From Spizellomyces sp. 'palustris' (lineage: Eukaryota > Chytridiomycota > Chytridiomycetes > Spizellomycetales > Spizellomycetaceae), in NCBI GenBank assembly GCA_006535965.1, contig QEAR01000028.1, positions 174,791-238,790 on the forward strand: a stretch of DNA of 64,000 nt, in the 5' to 3' direction. Of the stretch, positions 30,742-40,751 are shown piece by piece (within the stretch, counting starts at the first letter, position 1; each line of letters starts with the position of its first letter). The notes below the pieces were generated by a model, which was given only the letters and a program-made list of their open reading frames with translations, was not told the origin of the DNA and ran no database searches. The position numbers and the translations under genes were made by a program.

Positions 30742-32598
30742 TCACCCCCGGAAAAAAACTCCATCAACAAGCTCCTCACTCGCCATCCCTGCTGGATCCT
30801 CACCCATCATCCGCCCCACCATCATGACATCTTCCATTCCTTGTCCATACCCATAGCCATACCCTCCATATACGTTATACGTGTTGACATTGTACGAGGG
30901 GGGACGCGAGATGCCGTACGAGGCGTATTGGTGGTCGTAGGAGGGATAGTAGGGTTGGGAGGTGTTGGAGTGGGTGCGTGTCATGGCGGGCATGGGTGGT
31001 CCCATGCCGGGTCCCATGCCGGGTGGTCCCATACTGGGTCCCATGGTGGGGGGTCCCATGGCGGGTATTGCCATCGGTGCTGGTGGTGCTGGTGGTGCTA
31101 TGGGAGGTGCTTGGTCTTGCGAATGAACGGAATGCGTGGGAGTCAAGGGCGTCTTTTCAGTCAACTGAAGCTCCGTCAACTGCTTCAACAAGACATCCAA
31201 ATCCACACCAGGTGGAATCGTCCCGGCTTTGGTCTGCATTTCCAAAAATTGCGCCAAAACAGTCTTGAGCATTTCGGGCGGGAGCGACGAAGGCTTGACG
31301 TTCTGCGGGGGCGTGGTGGGGGGATAGTCCATCATGAAATCGTCGTCGGAATCCCGGCGGGGTCGCTTGCCGGATTTGGGCTTTGGAAATGTCGACAAGG
31401 AAGGCGCCGATGTGCCGTAGCACGACGCGGTGGGTTCTTGGCTCGCGGCTCTAGAGTGGATCGCCGCGTTGTACACGGGCGTGGGCACGATATGGGATGC
31501 GCTGCGTTGCATTGCTGTAGTAGTGGTTGTTGTAAATGACGGTGCAGACGTGGAAAGGTGTGCCATGGGCGAACACGTGGTCAAGACCCCGCTCGTGTCA
31601 GTCCCGGCAATCGCGGGTTGATGTACCGTGGGCATCGTAGACATGGGACGGTGATGCGGGCGGGATGCAATCGGAGCTTTGGCATCGGGTGCGCTGGCTT
31701 GTTGTTCCTTTCCCTTTTCCTTTTTAGGTCCCCTGTTGCGCTTGCGAATGACATCGCTCTTCATGGAAATGGGACGCACGACGCCGTGGAGTTTATAAAA
31801 GAGGCCACAGGCGTTGCAGAGAGGGTCGCCATTGGCATCGCGGCGCCAAAGGGGTGTCTTGCTGGTGCCGCAATTGGAACAAGCAGATGGGGGCACATAC
31901 GACGACAATGACGACGACGAGGCATGTGAGGAATTGCGCCGGCTGTTGCTGGCCGATTTGATTTTCCGTACGGCTTTGACGGTGGACGTGCTGCTTGTCG
32001 AAGCCACCGACGACGAAAACTCGACGCCTGAATCGGGAGGGGGCGTTTCCGCCATGTTTGAATGCACATTGTTCATGAGCGAGACAGAGGGCAGTGATCC
32101 ACTCGCCCAAGAGGATACGGGGGGCGATGAAGCGACATCGCCCGATGCGAAATAAAGCTGTTCACCCGGGCCGCCCAGAGTCCGATTGTCGCGGCTCACA
32201 CTTGAGTGAGCATCGCTAATGTTTCCTGCGTGAGAGAGCAAGTCTGCGGCCTTGAGCGAGGCAGAAAGAGGGCTCGTGGAGAGGGAGGGATGGTTGGGAA
32301 CGGGTTGTTTGATAAATGGATCATCCATAGTAGTAGGATCCGTACTAATAGATCCAAAGGGATCCCATGAATCATCATCGAGTGTAAAAAAAGATTCAAG
32401 ATACGAATGTTCCAGCTGCCTGCGTTCTCTATAGAGTGACATGTGCATGAGCCTCCATGTCATATTCTCCAAGCGTGCTCCATTGGGAAGAGCGTCCTTT
32501 GCGCGAGTACATAGTTTCCATACAGAGTGAGAATCTGCAGATGTTCTCGCACCCCGTATGAGCCACGAGAGTAGATTGTCCCCCTCCAGTTTGACAAA
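30742..32598 (-). CDS. AreA-like GATA transcription factor (nitrogen-regulation type), 5' exon unresolved
   Basis: Single-finger GATA factor. The finger is [18 protein letters not shown] then [18 protein letters not shown] (17-residue loop), followed by the basic tail [13 protein letters not shown]. This is the AreA/Nit2 signature. The N-terminal part encodes [20 protein letters not shown], then TWRLMHM, which matches the conserved block upstream of AreA-type factors (SLPNGxRLENxTWR). That block is open back to 32598, where an acceptor (CACTTTTAG) is preceded by an in-frame stop. No ATG lies before LENM in this exon, so the start must be in an upstream exon that I could not place. The middle is Ser/Thr-rich and the C-terminus has Met/Gly/Pro repeats ([13 protein letters not shown]) and Tyr/Gly-rich sequence ([12 protein letters not shown]). 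It likely binds GATA sites and controls nitrogen-source genes. Confidence 0.87.
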   Translation of the reverse strand, partial: FVKLEGDNLLSWLIRGARTSADSHSVWKLCTRAKDALPNGARLENMTWRLMHMSLYRERRQLEHSYLESFFTLDDDSWDPFGSISTDPTTMDDPFIKQPVPNHPSLSTSPLSASLKAADLLSHAGNISDAHSSVSRDNRTLGGPGEQLYFASGDVASSPPVSSWASGSLPSVSLMNNVHSNMAETPPPDSGVEFSSSVASTSSTSTVKAVRKIKSASNSRRNSSHASSSSLSSYVPPSACSNCGTSKTPLWRRDANGDPLCNACGLFYKLHGVVRPISMKSDVIRKRNRGPKKEKGKEQQASAPDAKAPIASRPHHRPMSTMPTVHQPAIAGTDTSGVLTTCSPMAHLSTSAPSFTTTTTTAMQRSASHIVPTPVYNAAIHSRAASQEPTASCYGTSAPSLSTFPKPKSGKRPRRDSDDDFMMDYPPTTPPQNVKPSSLPPEMLKTVLAQFLEMQTKAGTIPPGVDLDVLLKQLTELQLTEKTPLTPTHSVHSQDQAPPIAPPAPPAPMAIPAMGPPTMGPSMGPPGMGPGMGPPMPAMTRTHSNTSQPYYPSYDHQYASYGISRPPSYNVNTYNVYGGYGYGYGQGMEDVMMVGRMMGEDPAGMASEELVDGVFFRG

Positions 32599-33033
32599 CT
32601 AAAAGTGCCGGTGAGTGAGTGCGAGTTTTGTGTGTGTATGAGAGAGACAAGTACCTGCTGGTAGTGTGTGTTGTGGGAAGACTAGCGTGTGTGTTGTTGT
32701 CGGTGTGAATGAATCCTCCAACTACTTCTCTTCTTGCGTGTACAAGTTGCGTATCCGTGTCCGTAGGTGTCCGTGTGTAGGGATGGGGGAATATCCTTCT
32801 CGTCTACAAATAGTAACGATAATCTTAAACCCAAACCCTTGCCTAAAGACCACCAAGAGTGCGTGGGAATATCCTTCCCCCACCCACCACCTCCCCTTCG
32901 CTCTCACGTGAGTTTATGACTAAGCATATAGATTCCCGACACCTTCCGCATAGATAACTTATCTTTTAAATCTCTCTTAGAAAAAGCATTATTACCGTGT
33001 ACAGGGGCATGTCCTCTCCTTTGTTTTTCAACA
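32599..33033. other. Promoter/5' region of the AreA-like gene, running up to the tRNA
   Basis: There is no ATG on the minus strand between 32657 and 32911. The missing first coding exon of the AreA-like gene should lie here or further upstream, beyond the tRNA. A plausible GT donor (GTACTTGT) follows CAGCAG near 32655. No other gene is seen. Confidence 0.4.
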
Positions 33034-33115
33034 GCACGCTTGTCCGAGCGGTCTAAGGAGCTGGTCTCAAGTTCCAGTCTCGAAAGAGGCGTGAGTTCGA
33101 ATCTCACAGCGTGCA
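33034..33115 (+). tRNA. tRNA-Leu (anticodon CAA), intronless
   Basis: The acceptor stem GCACGCT pairs with AGCGTGC over seven bp, with discriminator A. The D-arm has the Leu-type sequence GTCCGAGCGGTCTAAGG. The anticodon arm CTGGT-CTCAAGT-TCCAG gives anticodon CAA, which reads UUG, with a T-T mismatch at the base next to the loop. A long variable arm (GTCTCGAAAGAGGC) and a T-arm GTGAGTTCGAATCTCAC complete a class II tRNA. There is no intron, although nuclear tRNA-Leu(CAA) often has one. An identical copy is at 48210-48291 on the minus strand. Confidence 0.93.
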
Positions 33116-33535
33116 CTTAATCTTGTCTCAAGTTCCTTTTGTTCCATACACACTCAAAAAGCATAAACGCCTGCACAAACACTTATGTTCCTAGACAGGT
33201 TTTAAGGATTTTGTTTCAATATCAAACGTTTAATCTCTAAACATTAGAGGTGGGAAAACACTCGCATTACGGTCATCTTGTAATTTCTTTATCCCAAGTG
33301 TTGCATATTTTGGCTTTACTGTTTAAAGTTCCCTTGGTATGGTTAATTGGGGAGTCAACTGCAGGTCCAGGTCGTATATTCACGGACATATATATATCAA
33401 CGCTACAATGAACAAACGTTGACAATTATACACATATCGGCACACCCGGTTCCCAACACTGACCAAGCTTCAAAAACCGTTGCCGTGCAAGCCCCCAACG
33501 CTTCCCGCCGTCAAATGTAAAAATCTAGAATATCT
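33116..33535. other. Intergenic region between the tRNA and the eL34 gene
   Basis: AT-rich sequence downstream of the tRNA and in the 3' flank of the eL34 gene. I see no gene. Confidence 0.6.
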
Positions 33536-34246
33536 TTACTTTTTTCCAGACTTTTTGGCCTCTGCCTGTTGCGCCTTGAGCACCCGCTTCACAATCTTTT
33601 GTTCCTCAATCAAAAAGGCACGGACAATGCTGAAGAGAGGTTGGTTTAGCAAGGAATTCATAATGTGAAAAGCAAACGGTACATACCGAGAGCGGACGCA
33701 GATACCGCATCGGCTACCACCATAAGGCCGGGTGACGGACTTTTGACGGCGAGAAAGACGGGAGTACTGGGTGGGGCGAAGAGCAGGGATCTGACAAAAA
33801 TCATCAATACACCAGGTCAGATCATGGGTGCCCATTGAGATTCACGAAACATGCTGTTCCCCGCCCCCAACAATTTCAATACGTCGGACTGTCCTCCCTT
33901 TCGGCTGTTTCCATTCCTCCATATGCCAACGGGTTGCCCCATCCCGATCCAAACATCAGATTTCGTCTCCGTCGATCGCCCATTTCACTTCCCATCACCA
34001 CCCAAAGACACAGGATGCTCACCCCTGAAAGAACACTGCCGCAATCACCGCACTTGGGAGCAGACGCCTTCTTGACAATGTGAAGGACGGCCAACTTTCC
34101 ACCTAAACGTTAAACCATCAGTTTACAAAATGTCTTCCACTCGCAAAATTGTTTAGGACAAACGCACCAGGCGTCTTGATGACCCGGGTCTTGTTGGACT
34201 TGGTGTTGTAGGACAACCGACGGCGGTACGTCACGCGCTGGACCAT
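33536..34246 (-). CDS. RPL34: 60S ribosomal protein eL34, 118 aa
   Basis: Four exons (34246-34168, 34102-34023, 33790-33687, 33629-33536) join in phase to 118 residues, close to the 121 of yeast. It starts [20 protein letters not shown] and contains the zinc-binding Cys pairs CGDC and CGICVRSR, then [20 protein letters not shown] and a Lys-rich end. All conserved blocks of eL34 are present. It is a structural protein of the large cytosolic ribosomal subunit. Each intron falls within or beside a conserved block, and the joins restore the family sequence exactly. Confidence 0.97.
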
Positions 34247-34304
34247 GTTGACTTTTAGGAATGAAAGGATCAGAGGTTAGCTTCCAGGTCGGCCTCTGTT
34301 GTTT

Positions 34305-34357
34305 TCCATCCATCCATCCTTCCACACTATCCATCCATCCATTACATCCATCCATCG
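34305..34357. repeat. CCAT tetranucleotide microsatellite
   Basis: Broken runs of (CCAT)n over about 50 bp, in three blocks separated by short interruptions. They lie about 60 bp upstream of the eL34 start, in its promoter or 5' leader. The length probably varies between strains. Confidence 0.85.
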
Positions 34358-34634
34358 GCTATAAATCTCATCCTCTCGCAGCAATTCCATCCTCCGTTGC
34401 ATTCGTTGACCCATTCTGAATAACCCACCTAAGTGTCGTTTAGGCCGTGGCAAGCTTTACTGGGAAAGGAAAAGGAGGGACTTTACTGGGAATTTTCAAA
34501 GATGTTGGGAATTCCCACGTTGGGACATCACGTGACTTTGGGTCGGAGGAGTTATAAATTTATTATCGCACGTTCACCTTCCTCCTTCCTCCTTCTTGGC
34601 GTTTTGTCCGTTGTGCCAAGAGGCTGCAGACCAA

Positions 34635-36124
34635 ATGAGATCCCCTCAACGCCGCTCGTCAGAAGCCCGTATCAATGGGGCGGTTCTAGTGGACTCGAGT
34701 TCGTCGGCATCCTTGGATGGAGTCCCACCAGCGAGAGAAGAAGAAACGGTTCGTCAACGTGTGCGGACAAGGTCCAATGAGCACGTTGAACTCGTAGAGC
34801 AGGCGGAACAGGCCAATGGAACAAAAACGTTTACCTCCCGATTAACTCTCAAATATGAGGAATTGATGCCTTGGCAGATGGTGAGATAAGATAGCTTTAG
34901 GAGGCCGTCCAGGCACGTTTTTTTTTTTGAAGCTTCCTGAACTCTTAAACTCCAACAATGTTTTTATAAAACAGTATCGTTAACCCTTTCCCTCATTTAA
35001 ATCATTTTAGGACAACTTTTACATCCGTACTGGATATAGACGCCTCCAGAACTCGTACATGGGCTGCATGCGATCTCTCTTCTACCTTCACAATGAAACC
35101 GGCAACATTCTCTCCCACTTTTTGGGAGCCCTAGGGTTTGTCGCCTCCTTTTTCGTGACCTACGCATATGCAATCGAGGGAGTGGATACCGCTACATACG
35201 GGGATCAGACTGTGATTGCCGTGTTTCTGTTCTCGGCGGTGGCTTGCCTTGGATTGTCAGCCTTTTTCCATACCTGCATATGTCATTCCCAGGATGTTTG
35301 CATTATGTGGAATAAAGCGGATTACGTAGGGATTGTTTTATTGATCTGGTATGGTCTGTCTTTCTGGATCGAATTTTTGCTGTTGTTCACCGTTTGTCTC
35401 GTATCTCCATTAGCGGATCTACTGTGCCAACGATATACTATGCTTTTTACTGTCATGATACCCTCAAAAGGATGTATCTCGCGATGACTACTCTCTTTGG
35501 AGTCCTTACGGTGCGTTGTTGACTTGGAGTGCTACTCTTGTTAGCTTGCAAAAAGTGGTGTACTTTGTCTGACGGGGTTTCGTTGCCTGTAGCTCTTTAT
35601 GTGTTTATCATCAAGATTCTCAACACCAGAATATCGATTCATTCGAACTGGAAACTTTTCTGCACTGGGGTTGTCTGGAGTGCTACCCTTGCTGCATTCG
35701 ATAAATCTATATGGTGTAGGTGCGCAAAGACTTTCAACGATGAACTTTTGTCTCTGACGATATTGCCCCATTAGTTCAACTTTGTGTCCGGATCGCTGGC
35801 CTTTTGGAATCTTGTCATCATGGCCGCTCTCTATCTGGCGGGAGCCGGTATTTATGCGAGTAGAATACCAGAGCGATGGTATCCTGGTCGTTTTGACATT
35901 TGGGTACGGGTTCAACTTGCAAAAGTGCTATCGTGCCTTTCGTTATCAGTTGCTCATATTGCCATACATAATAGGGCCACTCACATCAAATATTCCATAT
36001 TCTGGTCGTATCAGCGGCTACGGTCCATTATTTCGGGGTCATGTCAGACTTTCGCTTCTGGCATGCGGAGAACCCGCACTGTTCCGTGCCAACAGATCAA
36101 CTTATTGCGCGATTCAGCAATTGA
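34635..36124 (+). CDS. PAQR-family membrane protein (adiponectin receptor/hemolysin III type), 360 aa
   Basis: Six exons (34635-34880, 35011-35348, 35414-35510, 35593-35715, 35775-35903, 35975-36124) join in phase to 360 residues. After a cytosolic N-terminus of about 80 residues come the PAQR motifs: LMPWQMDNFYIRTGYR, SLFYLHNETGNILSH, SAFFHTCICHS, GLSGVLPLLH, RIPERWYPGRFDIW, and GHSHQIFHILVVSAATVHYF. The zinc-site histidines (SxxFH and HxxxH) are present. Seven membrane helices fit. Fungal relatives (yeast Izh proteins) affect zinc and lipid/sterol signalling, and the family resembles ceramidases. The downstream cyclophilin is on the same strand, 193 bp away. Confidence 0.93.
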
Positions 36125-36316
36125 AGTTTTTATTATATACGAGGCATATAGGTACAGAGACTTTGGACCCAAACAGCCCACCTTTTATGGGTCTGCTATT
36201 TGTATCAGAAAAGATCTTGTATTATTTTAGAATAGAAATTATATTTTTTAACACTCGCTGTGCCATCCGCTTTTTTGACCCAGGATGCTGATTCCCGTAG
36301 TGCATTTCAAACGACA

Positions 36317-37154
36317 ATGCCTCATGCCTTCCTTGACATTCACATTGGAGACGCCGCGGCGCACGCCGCCCTACAAAGCGCCTACGAGCGCGCCATAGCC
36401 TTTATAGCCGCAAAAAGCAGCGAACTCGCCATTGACCCACTTTGCAAGCCGGAATATCTCGCCGATTGGCAACGGGATGTGGCTGTTGAAATGTATAAAG
36501 CCGACCCAATGTGGCGGGATAAGGTATAGGAGAGTCCTCTGAAAAGGGACACACCCAGTGTGGACGTGTGGTTCTTAGCGTTTTGCCATCAGGCAGTACG
36601 CATTTGCTGAATCTTTCCCTCCAAAACAGGGCCCCATCAGACTAACTCCACCACCACCCCCACGGGGAGGTCGAATCCTAGTTACCCTCTACGCCGACAA
36701 ATGCCCCAAAACCGTTACAAACTTTCTCGCCCTTTGCACCGGCTCAAAAGGCCTGTCAAAATCCACTAAAAAACCACTACACTACAAATCCACGCCTATC
36801 CACCGCATCGTACGGGGTTTCGTCGCGCAAGGAGGGGATATCACTCGTTATGACGGATCAGGAGGGGACAGCATCTACGGTGGGACATTCAATGATGAAA
36901 AAGAGGGGCTTAAACTCAAGTTTGAAAAAGGATTGTTGGCTATGGCGAATTCCGGAAAGAATAGCAATACGAGTCAGTTTTTTGTTACGTTGGGTGAGGA
37001 TCCAAAGAAATTGGCTAAAATGGACGGAAAGTATGTTGTCTTTGGGAGAGTTGTGGAGGGGTGGGAGGTTTTGGACTTGTTGGATGCTGTTGGAACAGAG
37101 GATGGACGGCCTAGCGATCAAGTGCAAATTGTCGATTGTGGGGAACTCCCTTAG
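36317..37154 (+). CDS. Cyclophilin-type peptidyl-prolyl isomerase with N-terminal extension, 243 aa
   Basis: Two exons, 36317-36523 and 36630-37154, join in phase to 243 residues. The first exon encodes a helical extension (TPEYLA-like PEYLADWQRDVAVEMYKADP) of about 70 residues. The cyclophilin fold follows with FLALCTGSKG, IHRIVRGFVAQGGD (catalytic Arg and the hydrophobic pocket), GTFNDEKEG, LAMANSGKNSNTSQFF and DGKYVVFGRVVEGWEVL. The Trp that contacts cyclosporin in CypA is Met here (KMDGK), and the His of WLDGKHV is Tyr. The enzyme may therefore keep activity but bind cyclosporin weakly. The cellular site is probably cytosol or nucleus because no targeting peptide is visible. Confidence 0.92.
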
Positions 37155-37516
37155 AGGATTTTTCAAAAGATTGCTACAATGGTGAAAACTCTTGCTCTCT
37201 TGATCTTTCAATGTGGGGATTTGACAACTTTACGATTATCCTGTTACCATCTCGTTGCATGTTTCTGGTCAATCACTGGGAAGCATGGGCATACTCCACC
37301 ATGTATTTTGCACAGTCTGCTGGACCATTATCTGCTCCCATTCAATGCCACAGTTCGCATACCTCTGCCATGTTAAACCTTTTGCACCGTGCCCAGAGCG
37401 TCATCTTTGAACACCGCCTGTGTCAAACGATCTGCAGCATGGTTCATGGTTCCAATTCACCATCATAACCACAAGTCACGGAATTTGGGTATTCCTTCCA
37501 TATATGGTTACATGAG
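37155..37516. other. Intergenic region between cyclophilin and Hsp104 genes
   Basis: 3' flank of the cyclophilin gene and upstream part of the Hsp104 promoter. No gene is seen. Confidence 0.6.
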
Positions 37517-37614
37517 GAACATTCGAGTGAGTTCCATCCACCTCCCGGAACCCTCTGGCAATTGTGTCATTTCGTAGTCGCGCTTTGTCATTGGAACTTT
37601 TCGTGTTATAAAAA
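37517..37614 (+). promoter_or_regulatory. Hsp104 promoter: heat-shock element and TATA box
   Basis: GAACATTC at 37517-37524 is a perfect GAAnnTTC pair. It continues in register (GA-GTG-AG-TTC to 37534), so four HSF units are spaced at 5 bp, with one degenerate. Further GAA/TTC units lie at 37547 and 37593. TATAAAAA at 37607-37614 lies 59 bp before ATG 37673. This is the expected layout for HSF-driven induction. Confidence 0.65.
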
Positions 37615-37672
37615 CGCAGCCCATTGGCTTTCACCCCGGAACTCGTCCTTGTTAAAACTTAACACAAGAACA

Positions 37673-40342
37673 ATGAACCCGGAAAACTTTACGGACAAAA
37701 CGACTGCAATCCTAAACCGGGCACAGGAACTTGCCCGGGAGTTTGGTCACGTCCAACTAGCGCCCGTTCATATCGCCTCGGCCCTCTTTGACGACGACGA
37801 TGGCCTCATTCGCTCCATAATAACAAAAGCGGGGGGTGACCCTGCTTTAGCGGAACGTAAATTAAAATCGCTCCTCGTTCGACAACCTACACAGGACCCA
37901 CCACCCGACCAGATATCGTTCCATCCAAACACAATGAAAGTCCTTCGCATGGCGGACGATATTCGGAAAAAGCAAAAGGACACGCATCTCAGTATTGACC
38001 ACTTGATCCTTGCGCTGATGGAGCAAAGTGATATTATGGGTGCCCTTTCAGAAGCCGGTGTGACAAAGAAGGCTCTCGAAAACGCCATACAACAAGTTAG
38101 GGGAAGCCGACGAGTCGATTCAAAAAGCGCCGATTCAACATACGAGGCTCTATCCAAATACGCTATCGATCTTGTCAGCATGGCCGAGGAGGGCAAGCTT
38201 GATCCGTGCATTGGACGCGATGATGAGATCCGCCGTGTGATACGGGTCCTTGCTCGCCGAACAAAAAATAACCCGGTACTGGTCGGTGAGCCCGGCGTCG
38301 GTAAGACAGCCATCGTGGAAGGCCTAGCTCAACGTATCGTGAGAAAAGATGTCCCGGCATCCTTGCAAGCGAGGATCTTCTCACTGGACATGGGTGCCTT
38401 GATTGCTGGTGCGAAATACCGTGGAGAGTTTGAGGAACGACTCAAGGCTGTTTTGAAGGAAGTCAAGGACGCCGAAGGTAACATTATCATGTTCATCGAC
38501 GAGATACACACGGTCCTCGGCGCTGGAAAGACAGAAGGATCCATGGATGCCGCTAATCTCTTAAAACCTATGCTCGCTCGTGGCGAACTTCGGTTGATCG
38601 GCGCAACCACCCTCGGCGAATATCAAAAATACGTGGAAAAAGATGCGGCCTTTGAGCGGCGTTTCCAGATGGTGATGGTTGGTGAACCTTCGGTGGAAGC
38701 AACCATCTCGATCTTACGTGGTATTAGGGAGAAATGGGAGACCTTCCACGGTGTCCGCATTCTTGATGCTGCTCTTGTCACGGCTGCGACTCTAGCCGAT
38801 CGATACATTACGAACCGGTTTCTCCCCGACAAGGCAATCGACCTGGTAGACGAAGCGTGCGCGAACACACGTGTTCAACTTGACTCGCAACCCGAAATTA
38901 TTGATACGCTTGAACGAAAGCATCTACAACTTGAAGTCGAAGCCACTGCCCTTGCGAAAGAGAATGATCCGGCCTCCCAGCAACGATTACAAAAGGTTCG
39001 CGAAGAAATGGCTCGCATTCGCGAACAATTGAGGCCTCTCAAGCTCCGGTATGAGCAAGAAAAGGGCCGAGTGGAGGAGATACGTGGCCTTAAAGCCAAG
39101 CTTGAGGAGCTTAAGCACAAGATTTCGGAAGCTGAGCGGCGCTATGATCTTGCATTGGCGGCCGACCTTCGATACTACGCTGTACCAGAGATTGAAAAGA
39201 AGATTGCAGAGCTCGAAGCAAAACATAAAGAGGAAAAGGCACGAATGGCCGAAAATGCGACAAGTGGAGCAGGTCAACTTGTTTCCGAAGTGGTTACCTC
39301 GGACCAGATCATGGAAGTCGTGGCTCGATGGACGGGGATTCCGGTTACAAAGCTCAACAAATCACAAATTGATCGTCTACTCAATCTCGCCGACGTCTTG
39401 CATCAACGCGTCGTGGGGCAGGACGAAGCTGTCAAAGCGGTTTCTGAAGCCATTCTGCGATCTCGCGCCGGTCTGTCTAGCGGTGGGACGATTGGGTCCT
39501 TTTTGTTTTTGGGTCCGACGGGTGTGGGAAAAACAGAACTGGCCAAGACGTTGGCGACGGAACTCTTTGATGATGATAAGAGAGGTCTCATCCGCATTGA
39601 TATGTCCGAGTATATGGAGCAGCACACTGTCTCCCGTCTCATTGGTGCTCCTCCTGGTTACGTTGGATACGATGAGGGTGGCCAACTTACTGAAGCTGTG
39701 CGCCGACATCCATACTGCGTTGTCTTATTCGATGAAGTAGAAAAGGCCCACCCACAAGTCCTCAATGTTCTTCTTCAAGTCTTGGACGATGGACGCCTCA
39801 CGGATGGAAAGGGCCGTGTTGTAGATTTCCACAACACGGTGATCATCATGACATCCAATGTCGGATCCCACCTCCTCCAAACTCCCAAAGTTGACGAACC
39901 AGTCAAACAGGCGGTGATGATGGAAGTGCGACGAACCTTCAAGCCAGAACTCTTGAATCGGATCACGGATATTGTCATTTTCCACCCACTAGGCCACGAT
40001 CATCTCCGCCAAATCGTCAAGATCCAACTCAAGGAGATTGCCAAGCGTCTCGAATCCAAGAACATTCAATTAAAGATCTCGGATGCTGCCGCTGATTTGG
40101 TCCTTGCTCGCGCGTACGACCCACTCTACGGTGCACGACCTTTACGCCGATACTTGGAACGTGTCCTTGTTACAAAACTGTCGAAAATGCTTGTTAGTGG
40201 CGACTTGACGGATCGTAGCATTGCCTATGTTGAGACGATTGAGGAAGCTGGTGACACGGTGCGTGCCAAGCCAGAGGATTTGGAGGAAGGGATAGTTGTT
40301 AGGGTAGAGCGGGCGATTGAGAATGATATGGAAACGGATTGA
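37673..40342 (+). CDS. HSP104: Hsp104/ClpB-type disaggregase, 889 aa
   Basis: Single exon from ATG 37673 to TGA 40342. It is the cytosolic AAA+ disaggregase that threads aggregated proteins through a hexameric ring with Hsp70. The domains in order are an N-domain ([15 protein letters not shown]), AAA-1 with Walker A GEPGVGKT near residue 205, pore loop [12 protein letters not shown] and Walker B FIDEIHT, a coiled-coil middle domain around residues 405-525, and AAA-2 with Walker A GPTGVGKT near residue 614, pore loop [11 protein letters not shown] and Walker [11 protein letters not shown]. The C-terminal small domain has [14 protein letters not shown]. There is no mitochondrial presequence, so it is Hsp104 and not Hsp78. 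The tail ENDMETD lacks the yeast DDDLD motif. It is the longest single-exon gene in the window, a common trait of heat-shock genes that must be expressed when splicing fails. Confidence 0.96.
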   Translation: MNPENFTDKTTAILNRAQELAREFGHVQLAPVHIASALFDDDDGLIRSIITKAGGDPALAERKLKSLLVRQPTQDPPPDQISFHPNTMKVLRMADDIRKKQKDTHLSIDHLILALMEQSDIMGALSEAGVTKKALENAIQQVRGSRRVDSKSADSTYEALSKYAIDLVSMAEEGKLDPCIGRDDEIRRVIRVLARRTKNNPVLVGEPGVGKTAIVEGLAQRIVRKDVPASLQARIFSLDMGALIAGAKYRGEFEERLKAVLKEVKDAEGNIIMFIDEIHTVLGAGKTEGSMDAANLLKPMLARGELRLIGATTLGEYQKYVEKDAAFERRFQMVMVGEPSVEATISILRGIREKWETFHGVRILDAALVTAATLADRYITNRFLPDKAIDLVDEACANTRVQLDSQPEIIDTLERKHLQLEVEATALAKENDPASQQRLQKVREEMARIREQLRPLKLRYEQEKGRVEEIRGLKAKLEELKHKISEAERRYDLALAADLRYYAVPEIEKKIAELEAKHKEEKARMAENATSGAGQLVSEVVTSDQIMEVVARWTGIPVTKLNKSQIDRLLNLADVLHQRVVGQDEAVKAVSEAILRSRAGLSSGGTIGSFLFLGPTGVGKTELAKTLATELFDDDKRGLIRIDMSEYMEQHTVSRLIGAPPGYVGYDEGGQLTEAVRRHPYCVVLFDEVEKAHPQVLNVLLQVLDDGRLTDGKGRVVDFHNTVIIMTSNVGSHLLQTPKVDEPVKQAVMMEVRRTFKPELLNRITDIVIFHPLGHDHLRQIVKIQLKEIAKRLESKNIQLKISDAAADLVLARAYDPLYGARPLRRYLERVLVTKLSKMLVSGDLTDRSIAYVETIEEAGDTVRAKPEDLEEGIVVRVERAIENDMETD

Positions 40343-40751
40343 CTACGCTCGGACCTGAATAGGCGAGTGAATGGGAGAAAACATGGGTGGGATGGATATG
40401 AAGGTGGGGTTGAGCAGCCGAAAAGGAAACGGCAATCAAGTAGGCTCTGAGCTTAGGTCTTGTGTATATATTTTTCGGCTAGCTATTTTTTTTTCTTTGG
40501 GTCGAGCTTCTTCACTGTATACCTTTGAGCAGTTTTGCTTCTTGTATAAATACATCCAATTAAAAAACCAAAAATACTTGAGAATTCTACTAAGTGACGG
40601 AACATGTCTCCAGGTGTTCACATGCACATAACAAAATTAGTATTCGTTCGGAGAGTACACAATAAATACAAGAAAGCAGGCAGAAAAAAAAAACTATCTA
40701 ATCGCCTCTCGCCCCCTCCTCACTTCTTTACCCATTTGCCTTCAAACCATC
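40343..40751. other. Convergent 3' intergenic region
   Basis: Between the tail-to-tail Hsp104 and phosphodiesterase genes. AT-rich with A and T runs. No gene is seen. Confidence 0.6.

Noticed and set aside
30634-31539. 301-codon open frame on the plus strand
   Set aside because: It lies antisense to the AreA-like GATA gene over its Met/Pro/Gly-rich end and has only Gly/His/Trp-rich low-complexity content.
35011-36124. Separate small genes in the PAQR region
   Set aside because: Several short frames here are exons of one PAQR gene. The six exons join in phase and restore all family motifs.
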